A stretch of 11,184 nt of DNA from WHSM01 sp050701635 (GCA_050701635.1 JBOGDF010000180.1:1-11184); one strand, 5' to 3'. Shown: positions 1-6,354, counted from the stretch's first letter. Notes: generated by a model not told the origin, from the letters alone. Numbers and translations are program-made.

Positions 1-93
1 GTGCCAGGCGGCGGTCCGGCAAGGCGGAGGTTCGTCCGAATACCGGTGTTGTATTCGGACGGTTCTCCAACGCCGCCGGTCGTCGTCTGGCAC
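1..93. repeat. Large imperfect palindrome around a perfect hairpin
   Basis: The terminal 7-mers GTGCCAG (1-7) and CTGGCAC (87-93) are exact reverse complements. Inside them a GGCGGCGG run (7-14) can pair with CGCCGCC (71-77), GGAG (26-29) with CTCC (65-68), and the centre is the perfect 11-bp stem at 33-61. The whole block can therefore fold into one long stem with bulges on either strand. It lies downstream of the minus-strand membrane-protein gene. It could be an elaborate 3' end, a dispersed repeat of this genome, or a structured RNA. Only one copy is visible and the left edge of the window cuts the context. Confidence 0.45.
33..61 (-). terminator. Perfect 11-bp stem-loop downstream of the membrane-protein gene
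   Basis: The arms CGTCCGAATAC (33-43) and GTATTCGGACG (51-61) are exact reverse complements with a 7-base loop. On the minus strand the stem begins 67 bases after the stop codon at 129-131. No T-run follows, as is usual for high-GC actinobacterial hairpin terminators. A dyad with this spacing could instead be an operator for a gene left of the window. Confidence 0.5.
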
Positions 94-128
94 CTGTCGC
101 AGCCGACTGAAGATCTACAGGACTGGCC

Positions 129-1784
129 CTAGTCCTCGAACCAGTCGAGGCGGCGGTCGTCGTCGCCGGCGGAGTGGCGGCCGCCGCGCCGGGGCGGCTG
201 CTCGCCGTAGCCGGGCTGCTGACCGTGGCCGGGCTGCTGGCCGGGTTGCTCGCCGTATCTGGGCTGGTAGCCGCCCTGGTCCTGCTGGTCGTACCCGGGC
301 TGCTCCCCGTAACCACCCTGACCCTGGTCGCGGTAGCCGCCCTGGTTGCCGTAGCCGGGGTCGGGGTCGCCGGCGGAGTGGCGGCCGCCGCCCGAGCCAC
401 TGCCTTGGCCGTAACCGCCGCTCTCGTAGCCGTAGTCCGGGTCGCCGTAGTCGGGCTCCGGGCTCCGGCCGTACCCGGAGTCGGGGCCGTAGCCGGGTCC
501 GGGCGCGTACTTGTCGCGACCGGCGGGGTAGACATCGTCGCCGTCGTCGGCCAGCGGTCCGGGGTGGGACATCGTCGGCTGGTCGATCCCGGAACGGTCG
601 ATCATCGAGGTGGGCTGGTCGACGCCCGCCCGGTTGATCATCGAGGTCGGCTGATCGCCGCCGATCACGGACGTGGGCTGGGCGCCGCCCATCACGGTGG
701 TGGGGGCCCCGTACGGGTCGTGGTAGACGCCGTGCGCGCCGGGAGTGCCGGGCGGTGGGCCGCCCGGAGCACCGGGGCCACCGGCATCGGGGCCGTCGGG
801 GCCGTACTCGTCCTCGTCGTCTTCGTCGCGCCGGCGGAAAAGCCACACGATCGCGCCGATGCCGCCGAGCACCAGCGCCGCGGCGAGCGCGTACAGCAGC
901 CAGGCCAGCCAGTTGATGCCTTCGTCCTGGTCGCCAGCGGCCTCCCTGGTGGGCGCGCCGGTGTCCGCGGGCTCGCTGGCATCCGGCGTGGCCGAGGGGG
1001 TCGCGCCGGCCTTCGGGGCGAGCATGGTCTCGACCCGTACGTTGTCCCCGGCGCTGCCGGTCTTGGTCAGCGACTTGGTCTCGTACCCCGCCTTGGAGAT
1101 CGCGATCTTGAGGGCGCCGGCGGCGATCGGCTGATCGTCGGTGGACTTCACCGAGAAGCTGCCGCTGCTGCTGGTCGCGGTGGTGTGCTCCTTGCCGGCG
1201 CTGTCGGTGATGGCGACCTTCGCGTTGCCGACCGGCTTCTTGGACTTCTCGTCCTTCACCACACCGGTGACCCCGGCGACCTGCTTCGGCTTGTCGGGGC
1301 CGTTGAGGGTGACCTGGTAGCCGGCGGAGTTGTTGTTGCTGTTGGTGTCGTCCTCGTACTCGATCCGGGCCTGGCCCCGGCCGCTGCGGCTCTCGCCCGC
1401 CGCGGGGCCGCCGCTCCTGGGCGGCTGCAGCTTGACGAAGAAGCTCTGCGAGTCGTTGGGCCCGAGCCGGTCGATGGTGCACTGCAGCGAGTTGCCGGCC
1501 ACGGTGCAGCCGTCGGTGCCCTGGATGATGCTGACGCCTTCGTTGCCGAGCGGCACGTCGATGGTCAGCTCGACGTCCTCGGCGGGCAGGCCGCTGTTCC
1601 GTACCTGGAAGGTGGCGTCCTTGGCGCCGCCGCCCACCTTCAGGGTGACATCGCCACCCGACGAAACGGACAGATCGGTCGGCCCCTGGGCGTACGCGGG
1701 CGCCACCAGACCGGCGCCGAGGCCGGCCGCGAGGACCAGCACCGCGCCGAGCCGGGAGAACACCCGTTCAGGTCGCACTGTCAC
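129..1784 (-). CDS. Single-pass membrane protein, carboxypeptidase-regulatory-like ectodomain and repetitive cytoplasmic tail
   Basis: This 551-residue protein starts at the GTG at 1784, six bases after a perfect AAGGAGG. A signal peptide covers residues 1-32 (cleavage predicted after AYA). Residues 36-160 look like a DUF11/CARDB-type immunoglobulin-like sandwich. Residues 168-257 resemble a carboxypeptidase regulatory-like domain (GVVKDEKSKKPVGNAKVAI, then a GSFSV strand). A Thr/Pro/Ala linker leads to one membrane helix (about 290-316) followed by RRR and an acidic run, which puts the last 235 residues in the cytoplasm. That tail holds four QPTS-type repeats (369-405) and then a Gly/Tyr/Gln/Pro-rich low-complexity region with two RHSAGD motifs, ending RRLDWFED. 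No catalytic motif is visible. A role as an envelope sensor or scaffold is inference. Domain names are by eye; topology is more secure. Confidence 0.88.
   Translation of the reverse strand: MTVRPERVFSRLGAVLVLAAGLGAGLVAPAYAQGPTDLSVSSGGDVTLKVGGGAKDATFQVRNSGLPAEDVELTIDVPLGNEGVSIIQGTDGCTVAGNSLQCTIDRLGPNDSQSFFVKLQPPRSGGPAAGESRSGRGQARIEYEDDTNSNNNSAGYQVTLNGPDKPKQVAGVTGVVKDEKSKKPVGNAKVAITDSAGKEHTTATSSSGSFSVKSTDDQPIAAGALKIAISKAGYETKSLTKTGSAGDNVRVETMLAPKAGATPSATPDASEPADTGAPTREAAGDQDEGINWLAWLLYALAAALVLGGIGAIVWLFRRRDEDDEDEYGPDGPDAGGPGAPGGPPPGTPGAHGVYHDPYGAPTTVMGGAQPTSVIGGDQPTSMINRAGVDQPTSMIDRSGIDQPTMSHPGPLADDGDDVYPAGRDKYAPGPGYGPDSGYGRSPEPDYGDPDYGYESGGYGQGSGSGGGRHSAGDPDPGYGNQGGYRDQGQGGYGEQPGYDQQDQGGYQPRYGEQPGQQPGHGQQPGYGEQPPRRGGRHSAGDDDRRLDWFED
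162..391 (-). repeat. Two copies of a 26-bp direct repeat coding for a GGRHSAGD motif
   Basis: Positions 162-187 and 366-391 are identical and lie 204 bases apart, exactly 68 codons, so both copies are in frame in the membrane-protein gene. Both encode Gly-Arg-His-Ser-Ala-Gly-Asp, once inside the Gly/Tyr/Gln-rich tail and once next to the C-terminus. Internal duplication explains the identity; shared codon bias and selection for the motif could help preserve it. Confidence 0.85.
570..680 (-). repeat. Tandem QPTS(V/M)I repeats in the cytoplasmic tail
   Basis: Residues 369-405 read QPTSVI, DQPTSMI, DQPTSMI and DQPTM. The middle units have a 12-residue period (DQPTSMINRAGV, DQPTSMIDRSGI), and a degenerate unit PTTVM (361-365) precedes them. 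Each unit offers a Thr followed by hydroxyl and hydrophobic residues. Such regular threonines on the cytoplasmic side could be Ser/Thr-kinase sites or FHA-domain ligands, but that is inference. Confidence 0.85.
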
Positions 1785-1790
1785 GTCGAG

Positions 1791-1797
1791 CCTCCTT
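1791..1797 (-). promoter_or_regulatory. Shine-Dalgarno AAGGAGG deciding the GTG start
   Basis: The minus strand reads AAGGAGG, six bases, then GTG ACA GTG. The frame stays open for another 141 codons upstream to 2207, but that part overlaps the divergent plus-strand gene and has no signal-peptide character. The ribosome site and the signal peptide both fix the start at 1784. Confidence 0.9.
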
Positions 1798-1982
1798 GGA
1801 CAAACCCGTGCAGTACACCGTCGGCCACTATGCCAGACGTCGGCGCGGCCGCTCGCTCCGCTCCTCGGCCCTGGCGGGCCTGCGATGCTCACTCGCTGCG
1901 CCTCACCTGCCCTGTCCAGCCCTCGACCAGCCACCCGGGACGGCCTTGTCGGGCTTCCGGGCGGCCACCCGCACCCGCCGCA

Positions 1983-1988
1983 TAGGCT
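1983..1988 (+). promoter_or_regulatory. Candidate -10 element TAGGCT of a leaderless transcript
   Basis: TAGGCT fits TANNNT and is followed by six bases and the GTG at 1995. That places the expected transcription start on the first base of the start codon. No Shine-Dalgarno precedes this GTG, and an in-frame TAG at 1983-1985 rules out an earlier start. No convincing -35 hexamer is visible. The rest of the divergent gap (1785-1994) holds imperfect GCTCGCTCCGCTC-type repeats and a possible minus-strand -10 (CATAGT, 1832-1827). Confidence 0.5.
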
Positions 1989-1994
1989 TCCCGG

Positions 1995-2366
1995 GTGCCC
2001 GTACGCCCGACCGATCCCGCCGCGGTACGCGCCGCGTTCGACGCCGTACTGCCGGAGCTGGACGGCGAACGCGAGCCGGCGCCTGGCGCGCTGCGGGACG
2101 CGGTACGGCTCTCCCTCGCCGTGCTGGCCCGTACGGTGCCGGGAAAGACGGTGGAGGTACGGGTCCCACCGTACGGCGTGGTGCAGTGCGTCGCCGGTCC
2201 GCGCCACACCCGCGGCAACCCGCCCAACGTGGTGGAGACCGACCCCCTGACCTGGGTACGTCTCGCCTCCGGTCGCCTCAGCTGGCGCGACGCGGTGGCG
2301 GCCGGTGCGGTGTCGGCCAGCGGTACCCGGGCTGATCTGTCCGCGTACCTCCCACTAGTCCGGTAG
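1995..2366 (+). CDS. Sterol-carrier-family protein
   Basis: This 123-residue protein resembles the small actinobacterial 'sterol carrier family protein' often encoded beside purF. The C-terminal half carries the most recognisable stretch, NVVETDPLTWVRLASGRLSW followed by ASGTRADLSAYLPLV, like the SCP2-type end of mycothiol-dependent maleylpyruvate isomerase relatives. The N-terminal half (about 1-45) is helical and charged. There is no signal peptide or membrane segment, so it is cytoplasmic. The ligand is unknown, and sterol binding should not be assumed. The GTG is the only start after an in-frame stop, and translation is probably leaderless. purF begins 123 bases downstream, with its own candidate -10 in between. 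Confidence 0.8.
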   Translation: MPVRPTDPAAVRAAFDAVLPELDGEREPAPGALRDAVRLSLAVLARTVPGKTVEVRVPPYGVVQCVAGPRHTRGNPPNVVETDPLTWVRLASGRLSWRDAVAAGAVSASGTRADLSAYLPLVR

Positions 2367-2439
2367 GGCCGCGCAGGCACAGTCCATTACTACAGATTGC
2401 GACGAAAAGACAGCAGTGCGTGAGCGGCCTTGGCTCGCG

Positions 2440-2445
2440 TACACT
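2440..2445 (+). promoter_or_regulatory. Candidate -10 element of purF, TACACT
   Basis: TACACT is a good housekeeping-sigma -10. It predicts a transcription start near 2452 and a leader of about 38 bases that contains the GAGGAG ribosome site. The same eight bases TACACTGG recur at 5268-5275 before the acetyltransferase gene. No clear -35 lies 16-18 bases upstream, and I see no riboswitch-like structure in 2367-2489. Confidence 0.5.
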
Positions 2446-2489
2446 GGCCGCGACAAGACGTTTTCCCCTTTGCGATCGAGGAGTGGCGG

Positions 2490-4094
2490 GTGCCCGGAGG
2501 CGACGGGTTGTTGACCCATGACCTCGACCCACAACGGCCCGGCCCACAGGACGCGTGCGGCGTCTTTGGCGTATGGGCTCCCGGTGAAGAGGTCGCGAAG
2601 CTGGCGTATTTCGGGCTCTACGCGCTGCAGCACCGAGGCCAGGAAGCGGCCGGCATCGCGGTCAGCGACGGCTCCGGGATCGTGGTCTACAAGGACATCG
2701 GCCTGGTCGCCCAGGTCTTCGACGAGTCGACGCTGGCGAGCCTGCAGGGCCACATCGGGATCGGCCACACCCGCTACTCCACCACCGGCGCCTCCAACTG
2801 GGAGAATGCCCAGCCCACGCTGCGCTCCACGGAGACCGGCACCACGGTGGCGCTGGCCCACAACGGCAACCTGGTCAACACCGCCGAGCTGGCGCGCCGC
2901 TCCGCGTCCGGCTCCGGCGACGCCACCGACCCGGCCGCGACCAGCGACACCGCCCTGGTCGCCAGCCTGCTGGTGGCCCGCCCCGACGTCTCGGTGCAGG
3001 CGGCGGCGATGGAGCTGCTGCCCACCCTCAAGGGCGCGTTCAGCTTCGTGTTCATGGACGACCACACCCTCTACGCCGCCCGCGATCCGCAGGGCGTAAG
3101 GCCGCTGGTGCTGGGCCGGCTGGAGCGCGGCTGGGTGGTGGCCAGCGAAAACTCGGCGCTCGACATCGTCGGCGCCTCGTTCGTGCGCGAGGTCGAGCCC
3201 GGCGAGCTGATCGCGATCGACGAGCACGGTCTGCGCAGCGAGCGGTTCGCCAACCCCCAACCCAAAGGCTGCCTTTTCGAGTACGTGTATCTTGCCCGCC
3301 CCGACGCCACCATCGCCGGCCGCAACGTGTATGCCGCCCGGGTCGAGATCGGGCGCAAGCTGGCCCGCGAGCACCCGGTCGAGGCCGACCTGGTGATCCC
3401 GTCGCCGGAGTCCGGCACGCCGGCCGCGATCGGCTACGCGGAAGAATCCGGCATCCCGTACGGCATGGGGCTGGTCAAGAACGCGTACGTCGGCCGTACC
3501 TTCATCCAGCCTTCGCAGACCATCCGCCAGCTCGGGATCCGGCTCAAGCTCAACCCGCTGCGGGACGTGATCCGGGGCAAGCGGATCGTGGTGGTCGACG
3601 ACTCGATCATCCGGGGCAACACGCAGCGGGCGATCGTACGGATGCTGCGCGAGGCGGGCGCCGTCGAGGTCCACGTACGGATCTCGTCCCCGCCGGTGAA
3701 GTGGCCCTGCTTCTACGGCATCGACTTCGCCACCCGCGCGGAGCTGATCGCCAACGGGCTCGACACCGACGGCATCCGGCGTTCGCTGGGCGCCGACTCG
3801 CTCGGGTACGTGTCGCTGCCGGCGCTGGTGGCCGCCACCGAGCAGCCGGCGAACCGGCTGTGCCGCGCCTGTTTCGACGGGGAATACCCGATCCCGCTGC
3901 CAGCCGGCGACCTGATCGGTAAGCATGTCCTGGAAGGCTTGGGCAAGCGTCAGCTCGCCGCACCCCAGGAGCCGCCGCACACCGACGGCGCCACCGACAG
4001 CAGCGACCGGGGCGCTGCCGAGCAACTGTCCGGTACGGCCGAAGGGCACCCTCATGCCGGTGCGGCGGCAACGCCCGGCACCCTCGGCCCTTAA
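2490..4094 (+). CDS. purF: Amidophosphoribosyltransferase (glutamine PRPP amidotransferase)
   Basis: PurF makes 5-phosphoribosylamine from PRPP and glutamine, the committed step of purine synthesis. The GTG at 2490 follows GAGGAG (2478-2483) by six bases and gives 534 residues. Cys23, in DACGVFGVWAPG, is the expected N-terminal nucleophile after removal of a 22-residue propeptide. GHTRYSTTG and the ALAHNGNLVN loop mark the Ntn glutaminase domain. VVVDDSIIRGNT (D370, D371) is the PRPP-binding loop of the C-terminal transferase. Cysteines 261, 407, 458 and 461 match the four [4Fe-4S] ligands of the Bacillus-type enzyme when numbered from Cys23. The last 45 or so residues are a low-complexity tail beyond the catalytic fold. 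purM follows after ten bases, so the two are co-transcribed. Confidence 0.98.
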   Translation: MPGGDGLLTHDLDPQRPGPQDACGVFGVWAPGEEVAKLAYFGLYALQHRGQEAAGIAVSDGSGIVVYKDIGLVAQVFDESTLASLQGHIGIGHTRYSTTGASNWENAQPTLRSTETGTTVALAHNGNLVNTAELARRSASGSGDATDPAATSDTALVASLLVARPDVSVQAAAMELLPTLKGAFSFVFMDDHTLYAARDPQGVRPLVLGRLERGWVVASENSALDIVGASFVREVEPGELIAIDEHGLRSERFANPQPKGCLFEYVYLARPDATIAGRNVYAARVEIGRKLAREHPVEADLVIPSPESGTPAAIGYAEESGIPYGMGLVKNAYVGRTFIQPSQTIRQLGIRLKLNPLRDVIRGKRIVVVDDSIIRGNTQRAIVRMLREAGAVEVHVRISSPPVKWPCFYGIDFATRAELIANGLDTDGIRRSLGADSLGYVSLPALVAATEQPANRLCRACFDGEYPIPLPAGDLIGKHVLEGLGKRQLAAPQEPPHTDGATDSSDRGAAEQLSGTAEGHPHAGAAATPGTLGP

Positions 4095-4104
4095 GGGGAG
4101 AGCT

Positions 4105-5229
4105 GTGACCCACGTGTCTGAGCGTCCGAGCAAGGCGCGCAAGGTAACGCCGTGGAACGGCGGCACCGAACGCAAGCGCACCACCAGCTACGCCGACGCC
4201 GGTGTGAGCATCCACGCCGGTGAGGAAGCCGTCGAGCGGCTCAAGCCGCACGTGCAGAAGACCTTCCGCCCCGAGGTGGTCGGCGGCATCGGCGGCTTTG
4301 CCGGACTGTTCAAGTTCGACACGTCGAAGTACAAGAACCCGCTGCTCGCCTCCTCCACCGACGGCGTGGGCACCAAGCTGGTGATCGCGCAGCAGATGGG
4401 CATCCACGACACCGTGGGCGTCGACCTGGTCGCGATGGTGGTCGACGACATCGTGGCGTGCGGCGCCGAGCCGCTGTTCCTGCTCGACTACATCGCGTGC
4501 GGCGAGGTGGTCCCGGACCGGGTCGCGGAGATCGCCGCCGGGATCAGCGACGGCTGCCGGTACGCCGGCGTCGCCCTGATGGGCGGCGAGATCGCCGAGC
4601 ACCCGGGCGTACTGCGTCCCGACGAGTACGATCTGGCCGCCACCGGGGTGGGCGCCGTGGAGGCCGACGAGGTGCTCGGCGACCACCGGGTCGAGGTCGG
4701 CGACGTGGTGATCGCGATGGGCTCCTCCGGGCTGCACTCCAACGGCTATTCGCTGGTACGCAGCGTCCTGCTGGGTGCCGGGCGGCTCCGGCTCGACACC
4801 GTCATCGAGGAGCTGGGCACCCAGCGCACCCTCGGCGAGGAGCTGATGAGCCCCACCAAGATCTACACCAAGGACTGCCTCGAGCTGATCAAGGAGTGCG
4901 ACGTACGCGCGTTCGCCCATGTCACCGGCGGCGGCATCCCCGGCAACGTGGTGCGCGTACTGGGGCAGGACGTGGACGCGATCGTGGATCGTTCGACGTG
5001 GCGCCCGCAGCCGATCTTCGATCTGGTGGCGATGAAGGGCCGGGTCGACGACGAGGAGATGGAACGTACGTTCAACATGGGCATCGGCATGGTCGCGGTG
5101 GTCAGCCCCGACGACGCCGACCGCGCCCTCGCGCTCCTCACCGGCCGCCAGGTCAACGCCTGGCAGGTAGGCGAGATCATCGAAGGCACCGGCCTCACCC
5201 AGATGATCGGCCACCACACGAGGGGTTAG
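4105..5229 (+). CDS. purM: Phosphoribosylformylglycinamidine cyclo-ligase (AIR synthetase)
   Basis: PurM closes the imidazole ring of FGAM with ATP to give AIR, step five of purine synthesis. The chosen GTG at 4105 follows AAGGGGAG (4093-4100), which overlaps the purF stop; a GTG at 4114 is an alternative. The 374-residue product has the family landmarks YADAGVSIHAG, STDGVGTKL (ATP/Mg site, D86 to K91), VGVDLVAMVVDDI, MGGEIAEHPG and SSGLHSNGYSL, and the C-terminal GMVAVV strand. About 30 basic, probably disordered N-terminal residues (SERPSKARKVTPWNGG) make it slightly longer than the usual 345-350. Tight coupling to purF points to a purFM operon. No hairpin separates it from the acetyltransferase gene 50 bases on. 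Confidence 0.98.
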   Translation: MTHVSERPSKARKVTPWNGGTERKRTTSYADAGVSIHAGEEAVERLKPHVQKTFRPEVVGGIGGFAGLFKFDTSKYKNPLLASSTDGVGTKLVIAQQMGIHDTVGVDLVAMVVDDIVACGAEPLFLLDYIACGEVVPDRVAEIAAGISDGCRYAGVALMGGEIAEHPGVLRPDEYDLAATGVGAVEADEVLGDHRVEVGDVVIAMGSSGLHSNGYSLVRSVLLGAGRLRLDTVIEELGTQRTLGEELMSPTKIYTKDCLELIKECDVRAFAHVTGGGIPGNVVRVLGQDVDAIVDRSTWRPQPIFDLVAMKGRVDDEEMERTFNMGIGMVAVVSPDDADRALALLTGRQVNAWQVGEIIEGTGLTQMIGHHTRG

Positions 5230-5267
5230 GCCACGCGGCCACCGGGGTTAGATCAGAAGTCCATCGC

Positions 5268-5273
5268 TACACT
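5268..5273 (+). promoter_or_regulatory. Candidate -10 element TACACT of a leaderless transcript
   Basis: TACACT is followed by exactly six bases and the GTG at 5280, so transcription would begin at the start codon. There is no Shine-Dalgarno between purM and this GTG. It implies that the acetyltransferase has its own promoter although it lies close behind purM on the same strand. No clear -35 is seen. Confidence 0.55.
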
Positions 5274-5279
5274 GGGTGG

Positions 5280-5819
5280 GTGCATGATGATGCGGGTGGT
5301 GGCATAGTCATTCGGCGGGCTCGGACCTCGGACGTGGGGGCGATCCGGCGGCTGGTCGATGTGTACGCGCCGGCGGGGCAACTGCTCTCGAAGGCCACCG
5401 TCACCTTGTACGAGGACATCCAGGAGTTCCTGGTGGCCGACGCCGACGGGCACGGGATCGTGGGCTGCGGCGCGCTGCACGTGATGTGGGAAGACCTCGC
5501 CGAGATCCGTACGATCGCGGTCGACCCGGACTGGCACGGACGGCGGATCGGGCATCGGCTCGCCACCGGGCTGCTCGACAACGCGCGCCGGCTCGGCGTG
5601 CAGCGGGTGTTCGTGCTGACCTTCGAGACCGAGTTCTTCGCGCGGCACGGCTTCGCGCCGATCAAGGGCACGCCGGTACCGCATCAGGTGTACGAAGAGC
5701 TGCTCCGCTCGTACGACGAGGGCGTCGCCGAGTTTCTCGACCTGGAGCGGGTCAAGCCCAACACCCTCGGCAACACGCGCATGCTGTTGACGCTCGATAC
5801 GTCGCCGCCGCCGGGATAG
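5280..5819 (+). CDS. argA: Amino-acid N-acetyltransferase, Rv2747/ArgA type
   Basis: This 179-residue GNAT protein closely resembles the short actinobacterial N-acetylglutamate synthase represented by Mycobacterium tuberculosis Rv2747, which acetylates glutamate (or glutamine) with acetyl-CoA at the head of arginine synthesis. Shared stretches include the N-terminal RRARTSDVGAIRRLVD, VGCGALHVMWEDLAEIRTIA, the acetyl-CoA loop DPDWHGRRIGHRL (R/Q-x-x-G-x-G/A type), VFVLTFETEFFARHGF and the tail GVAEFLDLERVKPNTLGNTR. It lacks the amino-acid-kinase domain of classical ArgA. GTG 5280 is preferred because the family match starts soon after it and a -10 lies at leaderless spacing; an in-frame GTG at 5259 is less likely. 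It ends at a hairpin shared with the convergent DUF3073 gene. Confidence 0.88.
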   Translation: MHDDAGGGIVIRRARTSDVGAIRRLVDVYAPAGQLLSKATVTLYEDIQEFLVADADGHGIVGCGALHVMWEDLAEIRTIAVDPDWHGRRIGHRLATGLLDNARRLGVQRVFVLTFETEFFARHGFAPIKGTPVPHQVYEELLRSYDEGVAEFLDLERVKPNTLGNTRMLLTLDTSPPPG

Positions 5820-5825
5820 GCGCAG

Positions 5826-5858
5826 TCACGAGCCGTCCGAAGCTCGGACGGCTCGTGA
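5826..5858. terminator. Bidirectional hairpin between convergent genes
   Basis: The 14-base arms CACGAGCCGTCCGA (5827-5840) and TCGGACGGCTCGTG (5844-5857) are exact reverse complements around a 3-base loop, and one more T-A pair closes the outside. It starts six bases after the acetyltransferase stop and lies 20 bases past the DUF3073 stop on the other strand, so it can serve both. No T-run follows. Confidence 0.85.
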
Positions 5859-5878
5859 ATGGTTACGCCTGGGCGGAG

Positions 5879-6076
5879 CTACCGGTCGGACGACGACCAG
5901 GGTGAGTCTTCATACTCATCCTGATCGCTGTCGTGGCGGCGCTGGAAGTCCTCGTCGGACGGAGACTTCGAGCCGCCGAGCTCACGCTCTAGCGCCCCTA
6001 GGTCGGTATCCGGGGTGTGGTACTTCAGCTGCCGGGCCACCTTCGTTTGCTTGGCCTTCGCACGGCCGCGCCCCAT
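5879..6076 (-). CDS. DUF3073 family small protein
   Basis: This 65-residue protein begins MGRGRAKAKQTKVARQLKYH and continues PDTDLGALERELG, the hallmark of DUF3073, found in actinobacteria commonly near purM. The N-terminal third is strongly basic. The C-terminal half (about 36-65) is acidic and Ser/Asp-rich and probably disordered, so the molecule is bipolar. The function is not known to me; the basic head could bind nucleic acid, but that is a guess. The start is the ATG at 6076, seven bases after AGGGGG (6089-6084). An open frame runs 13 codons further upstream without family similarity. A stem-loop at 6103-6127 lies in its presumed leader, and it shares the terminator at 5826-5858 with the acetyltransferase. 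Confidence 0.93.
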   Translation of the reverse strand: MGRGRAKAKQTKVARQLKYHTPDTDLGALERELGGSKSPSDEDFQRRHDSDQDEYEDSPWSSSDR

Positions 6077-6102
6077 GGCTCGACCCCCTCGCACACTTTT
6101 GC

Positions 6103-6127
6103 GGGGCGGCCTCAAGAGGCAGGCCCC
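6103..6127 (-). promoter_or_regulatory. Stem-loop in the leader of the DUF3073 gene
   Basis: GGGGC (6103-6107) pairs with GCCCC (6123-6127) and GCCTC (6109-6113) with GAGGC (6116-6120), with a 2-base loop and a small internal loop. It sits 14 bases upstream of the AGGGGG ribosome site. It could be an attenuator, a leader-stabilising structure or chance in GC-rich DNA. Confidence 0.4.
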
Positions 6128-6306
6128 GACGACTTAGGCATCTCTCGTGGTCTTAACGGTACAGGCACTGATCCGGGTTCGGCACCTCACCCCACCAGTG
6201 ATGAGCTACTCAATCACGCTGATTTCTCACATCGGCGGACTCGGCCGCCGGGTACCGGACGGTAAGGGGGTGCTTCGACCCCTGCCCGCTACCGGTGGAG
6301 CGCACG
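6128..6306. other. Non-coding stretch upstream of the DUF3073 gene
   Basis: With the flanking hairpins, 6077-6373 carries no believable gene; short plus-strand frames here lack ribosome sites and family character. It should hold the DUF3073 promoter on the minus strand. TACCGT (minus strand, 6163-6158) is a weak -10 candidate without a clear -35. A small hairpin GGGGT (6267-6271) with ACCCC (6278-6282) lies near the vdh end. The stretch is less GC-rich than its surroundings around 6150-6235. Confidence 0.5.
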
Positions 6307-6354
6307 GTCGTGGGGCCCCTGATGCCGGCATGACGACATGAAGGGCCCCACGAC
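6307..6354 (-). terminator. Hairpin downstream of vdh
   Basis: The 12-base arms GTCGTGGGGCCC (6307-6318) and GGGCCCCACGAC (6343-6354) are exact reverse complements. On the minus strand the stem begins 20 bases after the vdh stop (6374-6376). The 24-base loop is unusually large and contains the perfect palindrome ATGCCGGCAT (6322-6331), which can stack as a second small hairpin. Confidence 0.75.
6322..6331. repeat. ATGCCGGCAT palindrome, copy downstream of vdh
   Basis: This perfect 10-bp palindrome lies in the loop of the vdh terminator hairpin. An identical copy sits at 7535-7544 in front of vdh. It could be a regulator site or chance. Confidence 0.5.

Noticed and set aside
1..93. tRNA or other standard RNA gene in the left-edge palindrome
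   Set aside because: No T-loop, anticodon arm or CCA pattern on either strand; the shape is a long single stem rather than a cloverleaf.
162..391. Direct 26-bp repeats as a possible CRISPR or mobile-element trace
   Set aside because: There are only two copies, both in frame and encoding the same peptide inside one gene; no spacer pattern or target-site duplication.
174..1985. Long plus-strand open frame of about 600 codons opposite the membrane-protein gene
   Set aside because: It is an Ala/Val/Gly-rich antisense shadow with no domain and no ribosome site, while the minus strand has a Shine-Dalgarno, signal peptide and recognisable domains.
2367..2489. Purine riboswitch in front of purF
   Set aside because: The 123-base leader region shows no three-way-junction pattern or conserved purine-aptamer bases; only a -10 element and a ribosome site are seen.
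2355..4184. Minus-strand open frame of about 600 codons opposite purF
   Set aside because: PurF is certain on the plus strand; the antisense frame is a GC-bias artefact with no family likeness.
3607..5217. Minus-strand open frame opposite purF and purM
   Set aside because: Antisense shadow of two certain genes.
6147..6341. Short plus-strand frame in the gap between the DUF3073 and vdh genes
   Set aside because: No ribosome site, atypical codon use, and it runs into the vdh terminator hairpin.
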